Shown: positions 11,201 through 21,800 of the stretch, piece after piece
How the letters are laid out: each line of letters starts with the position of its first letter
How positions within the stretch are numbered: the stretch's first letter is position 1
Assembly: GCF_001540865.1 (NCBI RefSeq)
Contig: NC_033628.1
Coordinates: 496,001 to 560,000 of the forward strand
DNA length: 64,000 nt
Direction: 5' to 3'
Source of the DNA: Ananas comosus
Taxonomy: Eukaryota; Streptophyta; Magnoliopsida; Poales; Bromeliaceae
Translations under genes and position numbers: made by a program
The notes under the pieces: generated by a model
What the model was told of the DNA's origin: nothing
What the model saw: the letters and a program-made list of their open reading frames with translations, nothing else
Database searches by the model: none

Positions 11201-13502
11201 ACAACCTGCCAGAAAAACAAAATTGGTTCAACAAATATTCACATTAGATGTACATAATCATCAAATTAAAAGTCAATTAAAAGCTTGCACTGAATTTCAA
11301 CTCTCAAGTAATAAAAAATTTATTTAAAAACTGTGTTAAGGCAGACCTTTTTCTCCTTTTCATCCTCCTTTGATTCTATCAGCATTACCGTGCTAAAGCA
11401 AGTCTCACAAAAGCCTTTGCTCCCTCTAACACAAAAAAACCTTGCTGCATTAATGCACTTTTTGCACAAAGAGTATGTACAGGTATAACACATGTATTGA
11501 GCAGCCTTTCCACACATGCTGCATAAATGCCAACCTGATATGCAAGGTAAAGAGTATCAAGCACTTGTAAGAATCAGAAGATTATAGTTACCATTGGAGA
11601 AATGATAATAGGTTGCAACAGCACAAAGTTAAGCTGAATAATATTATAGAAATGCCATGCACAGCACACTACAAGATCTGGTGCTTACAAAACAGAAGGT
11701 CAGCACATCGTACACAGAACAACTTAAAAGAGAAGCATGTCGAAGGGCAGTTATGAATTGGAATTTTAAATCAAAATACTCTTCCTACAACTTGCTGCCA
11801 TTTGCAGAAGTATTAACAATCATCACTTTAAACTCTGAGCAGACAATAGTACAATAATATCTAGTGACTTCTCAACTCCAAGCAACAATAGTAACTATAG
11901 TATATTCCCAAAGAACATTCGTTAGGAAACTATGGACCTGTAATAATTTCTGAAATCCTGACAGTACAAAATCTAAATGACAAAGCTCACTCACTTCACA
12001 GTTAAAAAGAAAATAAAATAATCAACTATAATAGTTCTTTGACATTAATACGTATTTCTAGATGCGTGGATTTACTTTAAGTGCTATTCTTTATTTGGTC
12101 ATTTTACTTTTCTGAATAGATTCCCCGAGGAGAATTTCCATTTTCTGAAAGAAAATGAACTATTGATCCAATATGAAAAGTACACTAATCCAAGTTTTAT
12201 ATGCCCAAAGAGGACAAAACTCCTCCAGTAGATGCACATGGATAAAGGAATTTTCTGTTACTTGGTTACAAATCGAACTAGGAGTACTTTCATTTAAACT
12301 GATTCAGGGAAAGCATCATTCCGAATGAACATTAAGAAAATGTGCATCTGCATGAACATAATGATCATACAGAAAGAAAAATAGAAGTGAACAGGAAAAT
12401 GACAATGTATTGCATCTATTTGATGTCAATGTATTTACAAAGGACTACTGAATATCTGGCAGATTTCGGTTCAATCTGCAATTAGATCTTAAAGCTGGCT
12501 CGATTTAGTATATTTTGGCGGAGGCATCAGTACTCTTATACACAGAATAATATCACCAACTACATTCTTGCAAATCAGCATTCTAGAACGAAAAAAGAGG
12601 ATGGTAAAACAAAGAGTTTTAAAGCCCCGAACTCGCAAGTGCTAGTAATGGGTGAAGCGCTAAATGGGGTATACTCAAAAGGGCGATACTTCTAGAGCAA
12701 TTTTTCTTCGATGACTGACATAGTGGAGCTGCAAAAACTCAAATATGGCACTCATTTCACGGTTCACTACAGATTACAGTAGCAGAAAAGATAACAAGAA
12801 TGTGAGAAGCATTAAGACCACAAAATGCATAAACTAACTAACCGCAATTCCACCGGACCCTCGAACGGAAGAATGACTCGTCCCGGTTAATACAAGCTGG
12901 GTGGTATACCTTCGGGCAGCCCCTACAACACTTTCAAAACATTAATAAGGAACTTAATCGAAGGTATGGTGGAGAGAGAGAGAGAGAAAGAGAGAGAGGA
13001 AACCCTAACCTACGATCGCAGACCACGAGATTTCCCCCGTCGAAGCAAATAAAGCACACGACCTCCTCCTCCTCCTCTTCCTTCTTCCTCGCCGGCGGGG
13101 CCTTCGCGCCGCCCTGGGCCTTCGGCGGTCGGCCGCGCTTCCGCTTGCGGAAGCGGAGGCGGCGGAGGCGGAAGCCTCCGCTGCCTCCTCTGCCCCGGCT
13201 CGGTAGGGCTCCCGCCCCTCTTGCCCTAGCCCCGATTATACTACCTGCTGAGCGTCAAGGACCCGGGCTAGTACCTCCTGCGGCCGGCTCTACTTCGACG
13301 CCGCCGCCGCCGCCGCTGGCCGCGCCGCCTCCGCCGCTCGTTGCGGCAGCAGCGNCGAAGGCGGAGGCGGCGGAGGCGAAGGCGGAGGCGGAGGCGGAGG
13401 CGGAGGAGGAGGAGGAGGCGGAGGCGGCAACTCCTCGTCGGGGCGCTCGATCGGGTGAGGAAGGGCGCCATCGCCGGAGCGAAACCCCGCTTCGGAATCC
13501 AT
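5271..13502 (-). CDS. PHD-SWIB-Plus3-GYF-CCCH protein (NERD / C3H19-C3H44 type)
   Basis: Eleven exons: 13502-13010, 12922-12843, 11534-11347, 11205-10236, 10155-10028, 9272-9213, 9116-9066, 8924-8854, 8194-8046, 7964-5940 and 5857-5271. Domains in order: AT-hook-like [12 protein letters not shown] finger over exons 1-3 ([14 protein letters not shown], then CPKVYHPAC); SWIB/MDM2 domain in exon 4; Plus-3 domain across exons 4-5; GYF domain in exon 10 ([15 protein letters not shown]); long disordered Ser/Pro region; C-terminal CCCH finger with C-x7-C-x5-C-x3-H spacing. This architecture is that of Arabidopsis NERD (C3H19) and C3H44, nuclear proteins; NERD binds histone H3 and AGO2 in small-RNA-linked chromatin silencing. 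The intron between exons 8 and 9 is AT-AC. Exon 1 is damaged: N at 13355, a frame change there and an in-frame TGA at 13257-13255, so the first ~150 residues are unreliable. Confidence 0.88.
8195..8853 (-). other. U12-type AT-AC intron in the NERD-type gene
   Basis: On the minus strand the intron begins atatcctttt (from 8853), the canonical U12 donor. It ends ...tccttaac-tgcttttcac (at 8195), with a near-consensus U12 branch site about 12 nt before a terminal AC. Splicing here joins AAG-GA to G-CTT and gives [16 protein letters not shown] in frame, as in NERD-family proteins. The nearest GT-AG alternative, acceptor ag at 8190-8189, would drop the Glu-Leu and has no convincing partner donor. 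Confidence 0.85.
12971..13000. repeat. (GA)n microsatellite in intron 1
   Basis: A short GA-rich run directly behind the exon 1 donor site of the PHD-SWIB-GYF gene. Confidence 0.7.
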
Positions 13503-14460
13503 TGAAGGGGGGAACGCAGCGGAATTTAGGGTTTGCGCAAAACCCTAGCTCTTCGTCCCCTCTCTCTTTCTCTCTCTCTCTCTCTCTCCGCGTTTGCGTC
13601 CCAGGGTGCGCGGGGGTTCCCGAGCGGAAGAGATGGACCAAGAGAGCGCTTCTTAGGTCAAAGACTCAAAAGAATTTTATTTTATTTTATTTTAATTTTT
13701 TTCCCCACATTTTTTTTTTCCTTTTTTAAAAAAGCCCTTTCGGTGGGGGGGACTCGTGGGACGAACATACGACGCAACGAGCACCAAAACGAAGGCGCCG
13801 CTAGGTTGAAAAAAGGGCGAAAAGGAGTGAGCGGTAAAGTAGCACAAGAGAGTAGTTGGAGGGCGTAAATTTTCCCAGCTTTGAAAAACTTTTCAAACAC
13901 ACCTGTTAAAAATGTACGGATGGTCCCTGTAGTATCGTGATATTGCACTTTGGTACTTATATGTATATTTATTATTGCTAAACATTTGATTGATGTTTTC
14001 CTAATAAAATGACCATTTCAACTCTTAACTCTAGCACACGTTGACTAAACTGGATAAACTCAGTAATGAGAAAAGAAAAGAAAACAAAAGAAAAAAAATC
14101 TAGATAAAGAAATTGCCGTCTAAAAGTGAAAAGCCTTTGGAAAAAGTTGTAATGCGAGTATTAGGGATGTAAATGGCTCCAGGTTGGTGGAGTCATCTCA
14201 ATCCGCTTCGAATGAGACCGTCAGTGGGAGCCAAAAATTTTAAAAAAATTAATCAATTCTGAATTCATCCTGATCCGCTAAGAAATCAGGGCAGAAGATG
14301 AAATACTCATTTCCTCTTACAATTCGTTTCAATCAGTCAAAAATCGAATAAAGTGATAAATGAGAGCGAAAAATAAAATAAAAATGACCTTGTCCTGACC
14401 AACCAAGAACACGGAGCAAGAGACAAAAAAAAAAAAAAAAAAACANATTTCCGGATTTGT
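13503..14460. other. Upstream flank of the PHD-SWIB-GYF gene
   Basis: Holds the probable 5' UTR and promoter, with a (CT)n run at about 13561-13590, where pyrimidine tracts are common in plant 5' leaders. Further out the DNA is AT-rich and carries a single N at 14446. No conserved ORF was found. Confidence 0.4.
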
Positions 14461-14590
14461 CTTTTTTTTTTTTTTTTGAGAGAGATAGATAGCATGCTAG
14501 TCGCTTCATTTATTTCATTTAGAAATAAACTTAACTAGAAATATAAATCAATTAGAATTCGAACTTGGGACCTCGGTGTTTCCGGATCCG
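14461..14590 (-). mobile_element. tRNA-derived SINE copy (family A, copy 1)
   Basis: A T-run at 14461-14477 (the poly-A tail read from the other strand) is followed by gagagagatagatagcatgc and a body closely matching 31188-31346, including atttagaaataaactta. In the minus sense a B-box-like tract (ttcgaattct) lies near 14560. The 5' part is cut or diverged; target duplications were not located. Confidence 0.6.
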
Positions 14591-15868
14591 TCACATTTGC
14601 ATTCCTAATGGCAATATATATAATTATAATATATGGAGTATTCCAAAAGGGCCTTTTTGTCGCTCTAGGAATGTAAATGGGCTGTACATGGGCCACATTG
14701 TTTAGTGGGCCGGTTACATAATTGGGCCCTTATAGCGACACTTTACTTGTGATCCGGCCCATTTTCACAGTAATATGTATTTACACTCAGGATTCCTACA
14801 GAATAACTTCATTTTGTTTTACCAAAGTAATAATTCTTCTTAAATTCTGGTTTTAGAGTGGTAGTTCAAAAGAATATCAAGCTTCAATGACACATAACGT
14901 AACATCTTACTGGTGTCATCACTCAGAAGATGATCGACTAAAACGAAAAACATGGACAGTGTTACTGCTGGGACTATGCTAAGCTACAATCATATGGCTA
15001 AAATGCATGAAAAAAATTCACGTACATAGATAATGCGAAACAGCTGAGAGTAAATCATATACTCTGGTAAATTACTTAATTGGCGTAAATAATATATGTT
15101 ACACTATTGTGCTTAATTGCTTGACAAATCGACATAGCTATGGATTGACGACGGCCGAAACTTTTTGCGATAAAGCTCACCTGAAAGAACCTAGTTTGTC
15201 ACCGAGTTTGTGGCACCTCAAAAATTCTAAGTTCCCCAGGGGACGTCGAATTTGGTTTCTTGCGTCGCGCACCCTTTTTGCTGCTGCAGAAGTCTCGATC
15301 TTCATGATTTGCACAAAAATTGTTGTTTTTATTAATTACTACTCGCTAGGTAGCTGAGAATTATTGGATTAAATTAAATAAGTTTGCCAATGTTTCGGAA
15401 CACTTGAGCGTAGTTTACAACAAAGCAAAAGGACGGTCCTCCTTTTTTTTTTTTACCTCGTTTTTCCTGTGCACCAATTATCGGTCCTTTTGTGCAATCT
15501 AATAATGTCATATTCAATCAATACATCATTAATATTTCTTAAAAAAAATATCTTCAAGAAAAGCCAAACATTTATATATATATATATATATATTATAATT
15601 AACAAACACATTGGTCTCGTGGCGAAATTGAAACGAACCCTAACTGTTGTTCAGATACGGTTCGCACGAACCAGGCCCACGCGAATCGATTCACGGTGCA
15701 CAGCAGAGGCGACGAAATTGCGCAAAAGCACCGAGTACGATCAACATGGTCTCTCCAGATGCTTCTTTAGATCCTCCATTATCTTGCCACGTCAGACTCA
15801 TTTGCGCAGCTGGCACCTCCTCATTGGCCCGTTCATTTCAACCTCAAACGGCCCATGTCCTCTCGCTA
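14591..15868. other. Intergenic, AT-rich, nothing recognised
   Basis: No coding potential with family resemblance. Contains homopolymer runs and a TA microsatellite near 15573-15593. Confidence 0.4.
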
Positions 15869-16435
15869 TTAGGGTCCGTTTGTTTTGGCCTAAGTGGAGT
15901 AATCGATTCATAGAATTTAAGTTTTGTTACTCTCGTTATTTATTTTGGTATAAGTCAAAAATATAATGTAACTCAAGTTACGTTAGACCTACTCTCGACT
16001 TTTTTTTTTTTAAGTGTTGAACTCTACTTCTGCCATACTTAACCTCCTCTAAACAATTTATTAAATAGTAAAATTTAAATTCTACTTTCTTTATAATGAG
16101 TTAGAATTATCTTATTTATAATAATAAATTAAAATTACATTTAAATAATAAAAAAATTTAATTATATAATAGGTTAAATTTTATAACGGTAAATTTACCA
16201 GATAACGGGATTCACTTACTTACATCAAAATAAACAATAAAACTAAAAAAACTAATTTTACCAAGCACCAAATTACATAAAAAAAAGCTGAAGAAATAAT
16301 TGAATTTAACTTTCAGACTGTACGAGTTATGTTAAAACAAATAATAAAAAGTTAATCAAACTTTAAAAGAACTCAAACATCACTGTATTTGAGTTACGTT
16401 GAATCTACATATTCGTAAATCCAAAAGCCCCTTAA
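15869..16435. mobile_element. Putative non-autonomous DNA transposon (MITE-like)
   Basis: The left end attagggtccgtttgttttg and right end ccaaaagccccttaat are imperfect inverted repeats; the duplicated copy of the right end (ccaaacgctccttaatgg) matches the left end better. The interior is AT-rich and non-coding. 'GGGYCYGTTTGG' ends are common in hAT-like plant elements. No clean target duplication was found, so boundaries are approximate. Confidence 0.4.
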
Positions 16436-16740
16436 TGGAAGAGGAGCTCACTGCACTGCATTGGCCCATGCCATAAGCATTCAAAAACAGAGTCAATTCT
16501 TATACTCTCTCTCTCTCTATCTCTCTTTCTCTCTCTCTATCATCTTCTTTTATCGTTTCGATGGCGTCCACTGCTATACTTGAGTTACGTTGAATCTACA
16601 AATTCGTAAATCCAAACGCTCCTTAATGGAAGAGGAGCTCACTGCACTGCATTGGCCCATGCCATAAGCATTCAAAAACAGAGTCAATTCTTATAGTCTC
16701 TTTCTCTCTATCATCTTCTTTTATCGTTTCGATGGTGTCG
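16382..16740. repeat. Tandem duplication, unit 191 bp
   Basis: The segment starting gagttacgttgaatctac at 16391 is repeated at 16582, and gaggagctcactgcactgca at 16441 is repeated at 16632, both offset by 191 bp. The copies differ by a few substitutions and the length of a CT-rich stretch. The unit includes the right end of the putative transposon to its left. Confidence 0.9.
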
Positions 16741-17120
16741 GCGTCGATTGTCGAATGCGACTTGCGGAAAGCGGCCAGCGCCGAACGGGCTAGAGAACAC
16801 GGAGGCAAACCGGCAGGAACTTTTTTTTTTTTCCTTTTCTTTCTCTTTCGCTCTTGTTACAGTTACTGTTGAGAAAAGCTGTATTTGGAACAATTTTTTG
16901 CAAGTTCACGGCTAAAAACCACAGTAATCAGTAGAAATGAATACAAAGTGTAAACTTCATCCTGCAAGTAGTGTATGCAGTCGCCAATTTAGCGAGCCAA
17001 ATCGGCGAGGGGTGTTGGAGTCGGAGATCATGATCGAAGAGTCTCTCTTTATCCAGTGAGCCTATTCAGCTTGCCGAATTGTACTACTCAGCGATCTGAT
17101 CGCTCTTCTGCTCTCCGAGC

Positions 17121-17870
17121 AGGCGAACTGCAGTGAGCATTCCGAACGGGCCCTCGGCCCTCGCCGTTAAGGAACGGAACTCTGATTCTCTCTGTATGTT
17201 CACTCTTCTGCATGTTTTCACAGGACAACAGGCTAGTGCCGATCGTGGAGCCGGAGATCCTGCTTGACGGCGAGCACGGGATCGGGCGGAGAACAACGTG
17301 ACGTTCGAAGGTATCCTCCTCAAGCCCAGCATGGTCACCCCCGGCGCCGAGTGCAAGGGAAAGGCCACACTGTGGAGCAAGTCGCAGAGTACACCCTCAA
17401 GCCGCTCCACCGCCGCATCCATCATGGCAAGCTCTCTTGTCTAATCTCAAACTGATATAACAAGATCCAACCGTCGAAAACTAACCGTCAACAACCAGTT
17501 CTTCTGAACTAGGAGGGACATATTTGCAAACTTTTCGATCACCTGAGAGAATGAAAAAGGAGCTAACGGCGGCGCTTGTCGGATTTTGCAGTTCCCGTCG
17601 GGCGGGCAATCGGAGGTGGAGGCGACGCTGGACCTGAATGCCATGAACCAGGGGCAGAACCCGTGGCATGTGTCGTTCTCGCACGCAAGGGCGCTGCAGA
17701 ACACGTGCCTGAAGACGTGGGGCAGGCAGACCGAGAACGTCAATGCTGCGCAGAAGGCGCTGCTCGTGCGCGCCAAGGCCAACTCCCTGGCGCAGCTCGG
17801 AAAGCACACCGGTGAGGATGAGGCTGAGGAGGCAAAGCAAGGGATGTACGGCAAGAACTATTCTTACTAA
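17121..17870 (+). pseudogene. Fructose-bisphosphate aldolase (plastid type) pseudogene
   Basis: Pieces of class I aldolase appear in order and in different frames: TAVSIPNGPSALAVKE (about 17127-17169), DNRLVPIVEPEILLDGEHGI (from 17223), ENNVTFEGILLKPSMVTPG (from 17292), then EVEATLDLNAMNQGQNPWH through the C-terminus KNYSY and a stop at 17868-17870. The motif order and the C-terminal KNYSY match plant plastid aldolase of the Calvin cycle. Compared with the family, segments are missing after SALAVKE and after GEHGI. Intron-like sequence ending in tttgcag (before 17591) and in tttcacag (before 17223) is retained, so this is a decayed genomic copy and not a spliced retrocopy. The 5' half of the gene is absent. 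Confidence 0.75.
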
Positions 17871-17881
17871 CACTGCGAGTC

Positions 17882-17984
17882 ATAGCTGTTTCCACCTTGT
17901 ACGCTTAGTTCATTTTGCTTAATGAATGAAGCAGGTAACTTACTATCTCTTTCTCAATTACAAAAAAAAAAAAAAAAAAAAAAA
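17882..17984 (+). mobile_element. Severely 5'-truncated LINE tail with target duplication
   Basis: About 80 bp matching the 3' end of the LINE at 55200-56324 (shared words: tagctg, ttccac, gtacgc, agttcat, aatgaatgaagc, ttacta), followed by a poly-A run. Flanked by the near-identical 13-mers aacactgcgagtc (17869-17881) and aacattgcgagtc (17985-17997), a target-site duplication. Confidence 0.75.
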
Positions 17985-17997
17985 AACATTGCGAGTC

Positions 17998-18888
17998 CCC
18001 ACAGCAGCGGGGAAATGTAGAATTCTACTGCTACCTCCCTTCTTGTGCTTGTGCTTTCACTGGGGTTTTTTCCTGACTAATTCTGTTAGTCAAACTGCTG
18101 CTTTAGCCACCGTATATGAATTATCGGCCAGTCGATTATAATGGTGGTGATGCATAACAAAATGAATGCAACTGTTATAGTTATAATGAGCTGAACGTTT
18201 GTGAATAAGTACACTGCCCAATTTGTTCCAGATTCTTGAGTTAAAACGGTTCTCAGGCACTGGTGGTTTGAGGGGAATACAAATGGAACTCTTTTATTCA
18301 GTTGTTTTTTTCAGATTTATCCAATAGAAAAGGGGGAAAGTACAATTCCTATAAAATAAGATTATTCTTAGATAAAGCTTAAACTACTATTTTTCGCTAA
18401 AACACAATTAGTTATCTTAAAACACGGCGATACCTAGAGACTAACATCAAATAAATTGATTGATATACGTTTCTTGCATCACACTGAAGCCGAAAAGCTT
18501 CTTCCAGCAGTAGCAAGTGGAGGACTACACTAATAAGTCCCTGAAAATCCTTGTTAAAGAATAACGGCATTGCCACAGATGTTCATGAAATCTGAGATGA
18601 AAATATATAACTTGTTTTCGATTAGATAGTAACATCAAGAGTAAAGCGGATAAGGTGATACACAGCTGGATCATCGCATGAAAATAAAGATGACCGGAAA
18701 CCCCTCATAGCTTTGCGAGTAAAACACTAGGGGTTTTAAATAACTGTATAAAATAATAAACTCATTTTTGTTCAATTGAGTCGTGGATTATCCACAGCAT
18801 GTAAGCTATCTATGTAGGCATAGTTAGCAGACACATTTTCTCATAACTGAGAAAGTTCATATACCGGTATTAGCTCGCCGATATTAGG
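17998..18888. other. 3' flank of the S28 peptidase gene
   Basis: Contains the expected 3' UTR of the minus-strand gene ending at 18889. No other gene-like signal. Confidence 0.4.
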
Positions 18889-21800
18889 TCAAAGAGCAGA
18901 AACCATCCTTTTTCCTGTTAGAAACAAACCAGGCTCATCATCATCTCCTGAAAATTAAAATCCGAAAAGTCAGTAGTTAATAAACTGAGATACAGCAAAA
19001 CCTTCCCTATGTTTACAGCCTTCTGTGGTAAATATATAAACTCAAACTTTTCATGTATTTATTTAGCTTCTGTCGGGTCTGGCCTCTGCAGTGAGAAGCT
19101 GTTAGGGGTGTAATATCGAGGAAATAGTTGTTAATGCCTCTTCGAATGATCAGACCCAAAGGGCCCTTGGTCATCCAACTTGAGCACTTGCAATTTTAGA
19201 AAACCTAAGTCAGATCGTTTGACTATATATATATGTATATGAGTTCTGCTAGGATACTATTAATAATACATACTATCCACTTTTTCACTCTTGAATCATT
19301 ACTATTAGACCAACCACCTGCTCAACCCTAGTCATCAGGATGGTCACAAATTGGATAGTATCATGCTATTAATAGTATTCCAGCACAACTCTCTCTCTCT
19401 CTCTATATATAGATTCAACTTAAAGAGAAACTGAGAATCCATCAAAGGCAGATTAAAAGACCAATATGATATACCAAGAGAATCATGTAAAGGTTGACCT
19501 GATAATATTAAGGGCAGAAAAAAAGATTTTGCAAATTTATATGATTTTGACAGTTAAGAGTTTTGGAACATATAAAATTAGCCATTGGATATATATTAGA
19601 GTAAGCATTCTAAATGTTCTGATGTTACAGGTCAAACTCCTACCTGTATCTTGGCATTGGGACAACCACAAGTCAATATGATCTATGATCTGCTGCCTTA
19701 CTTTCTTCACAGCCTCAGGAGATGTGCAGTTCGTAGCATCACCTAGAGCAGGATTACATAACCAAACAAAGTAAGAAATGGCAAAAGGACAGGATTAAAC
19801 ACAATCTAGTCTATTATGCAGCGTGACAATGATTGTATTTAAAAATATTCCACAGGATTACATCATTCAATCTAAATCTTATTTGAGTTCCACTGCCTAG
19901 TATCTTGTCAGAGAAGGTGATTTTGAATGAACCTCAGATCTAGTATTGAAGAAGGGGAGCGAATTAGTGTACCTTCAATATTCAAAGGCTCCTGGGGACA
20001 TCCTCTTAAGTCGGTACCATGTCCACAATTATGACACTTGATCAAGTAAGATGGCACTGCACATGTAACCAAAATGCTAGTAAAAGACAAAAGAATATAA
20101 AACCCACAATTATTTTAGCAAACATGCCAACTGCTTCCGGCAATTCAAACATTTGAGAAGCATGCGCGAAGACATATCACAAAAAACGGTTCCATCTCGC
20201 TTGCATTTGTCATGTTCTATGCTTGTTCGGCTGTTCCTACCCTTGTAGTACTATATTGTATTCAACTGGTCAAAAAACTTAATACTTTAATGGTAGTAAT
20301 ACAGCACTTGAGGCATAATTTTGTAACACTATATTATATGAACTAAAATTTGATACAATGTAGGACACTAGCTGATGATGATTCTTTTGCAATCTACTGT
20401 AGCTTCTCTTTTTATTTTGCTTTGGAGAGGATGACTTCATAAGTTAAGCAACAATAATAAAAAGAGAGAAGTCCATCTATCAGCAGATACTATTGCACAG
20501 AACATGAGTTCTGGGGAGAAAAAAAAGAAAACGGTAGCGCACCCAAATGAGGCCGAATAATGCAGCTTTTGAACATCCGAGAAGTGAAGTTCAAGAAGCA
20601 AATCAATAAAAGTACTCCAGAATTATAGATACTAGACAAGAGAGAGATCTGATAGTACAACTCAAAATAAAGGAAACACTCAATAGAAAATACAAAACCA
20701 CTTATGAAAACTCACAATCTTCTGATGATGTTTGTTTCGATGCATGGCGCCATGGATCTTGTGAGCCATTGGAAAACACTATCTTGGAACCTACACATTT
20801 TACACAAGTTAATAATTATTTTTAACAGCATCAATAAATTGTGAGTTATTCATATCTAAATAGACTTCCAATTTTCAAATAGAACTACTAAAAAAGCACA
20901 TTAAGTTACGCATGACAGCCTGAGTGAGTGACTGCAGGGCACCAGTATTGTTATGTATCTTGTATGGCTGAATTAACTCTTAACATTGATGAGAAGCAAT
21001 CTCCATTATTCTTACAAAATACACCCCTCTCAACTGAAATGGACTTCTTTCTTATCATGATTTTATGTAAAGCAGATAATTGTAAATATGTTGAAATGTT
21101 TATTTTCCAGCCAGAATCACTTTGTTACAGTAGACACTTCGAAAGCAGGATATCAGTAACAATTTCAATGGTTGCTCATACCATACTCTGATGTTGGCAC
21201 TGGTCCTTTATAACAATTTCTAATGAACTCCAAAGAGGCAATTTTACATATTAAACCAGATTATAATTGTAAAATATGCATGCTAAACATTCTATTATTC
21301 CAAGATTGGTGATGGCTTTGCTTCGTCAAAGTTATTAGACCTCATTTCAATATGACAACCTTCAAGTTGTTGATGTCCATATTATTATTGATCATTAAGT
21401 AACTGTTCAGTGTAGAAGGGTGATGATCATATAAGTGGCTCTGACAATATCTCCAGGGTTGTTTTGAAATATCATGCAGCACAAAGTACCAGATGTTTTG
21501 ACATATAATAATACATAGGTAAATAGTCATGGATGAAGTGATTTTTGGAACACAATTAGGCGTGATCCTTTAATGCACATGTACTGTTTAATTGTGAAAA
21601 CTATAATCTTGAGTCCAAGAAAGTTGGTACCAAGAGAGAGCTACTTATAAAAAAGAAAAAACACAGTTTGCTGAAAAGATGACAAGGCAAGAAAGCAGAC
21701 CAGCAATTCTGGTGCCCCCATAATATAAATTAGTCATATCTACACTGGGGTAGATGCCTTCCCCAAAAACATTTTTGCAGAGGTCCAAATGGTACCTACA

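Noticed and set aside
13145..13729. 194-codon plus-strand ORF
   Set aside because: Antisense to exon 1 of the NERD-type gene, crosses an N and continues into homopolymer DNA.
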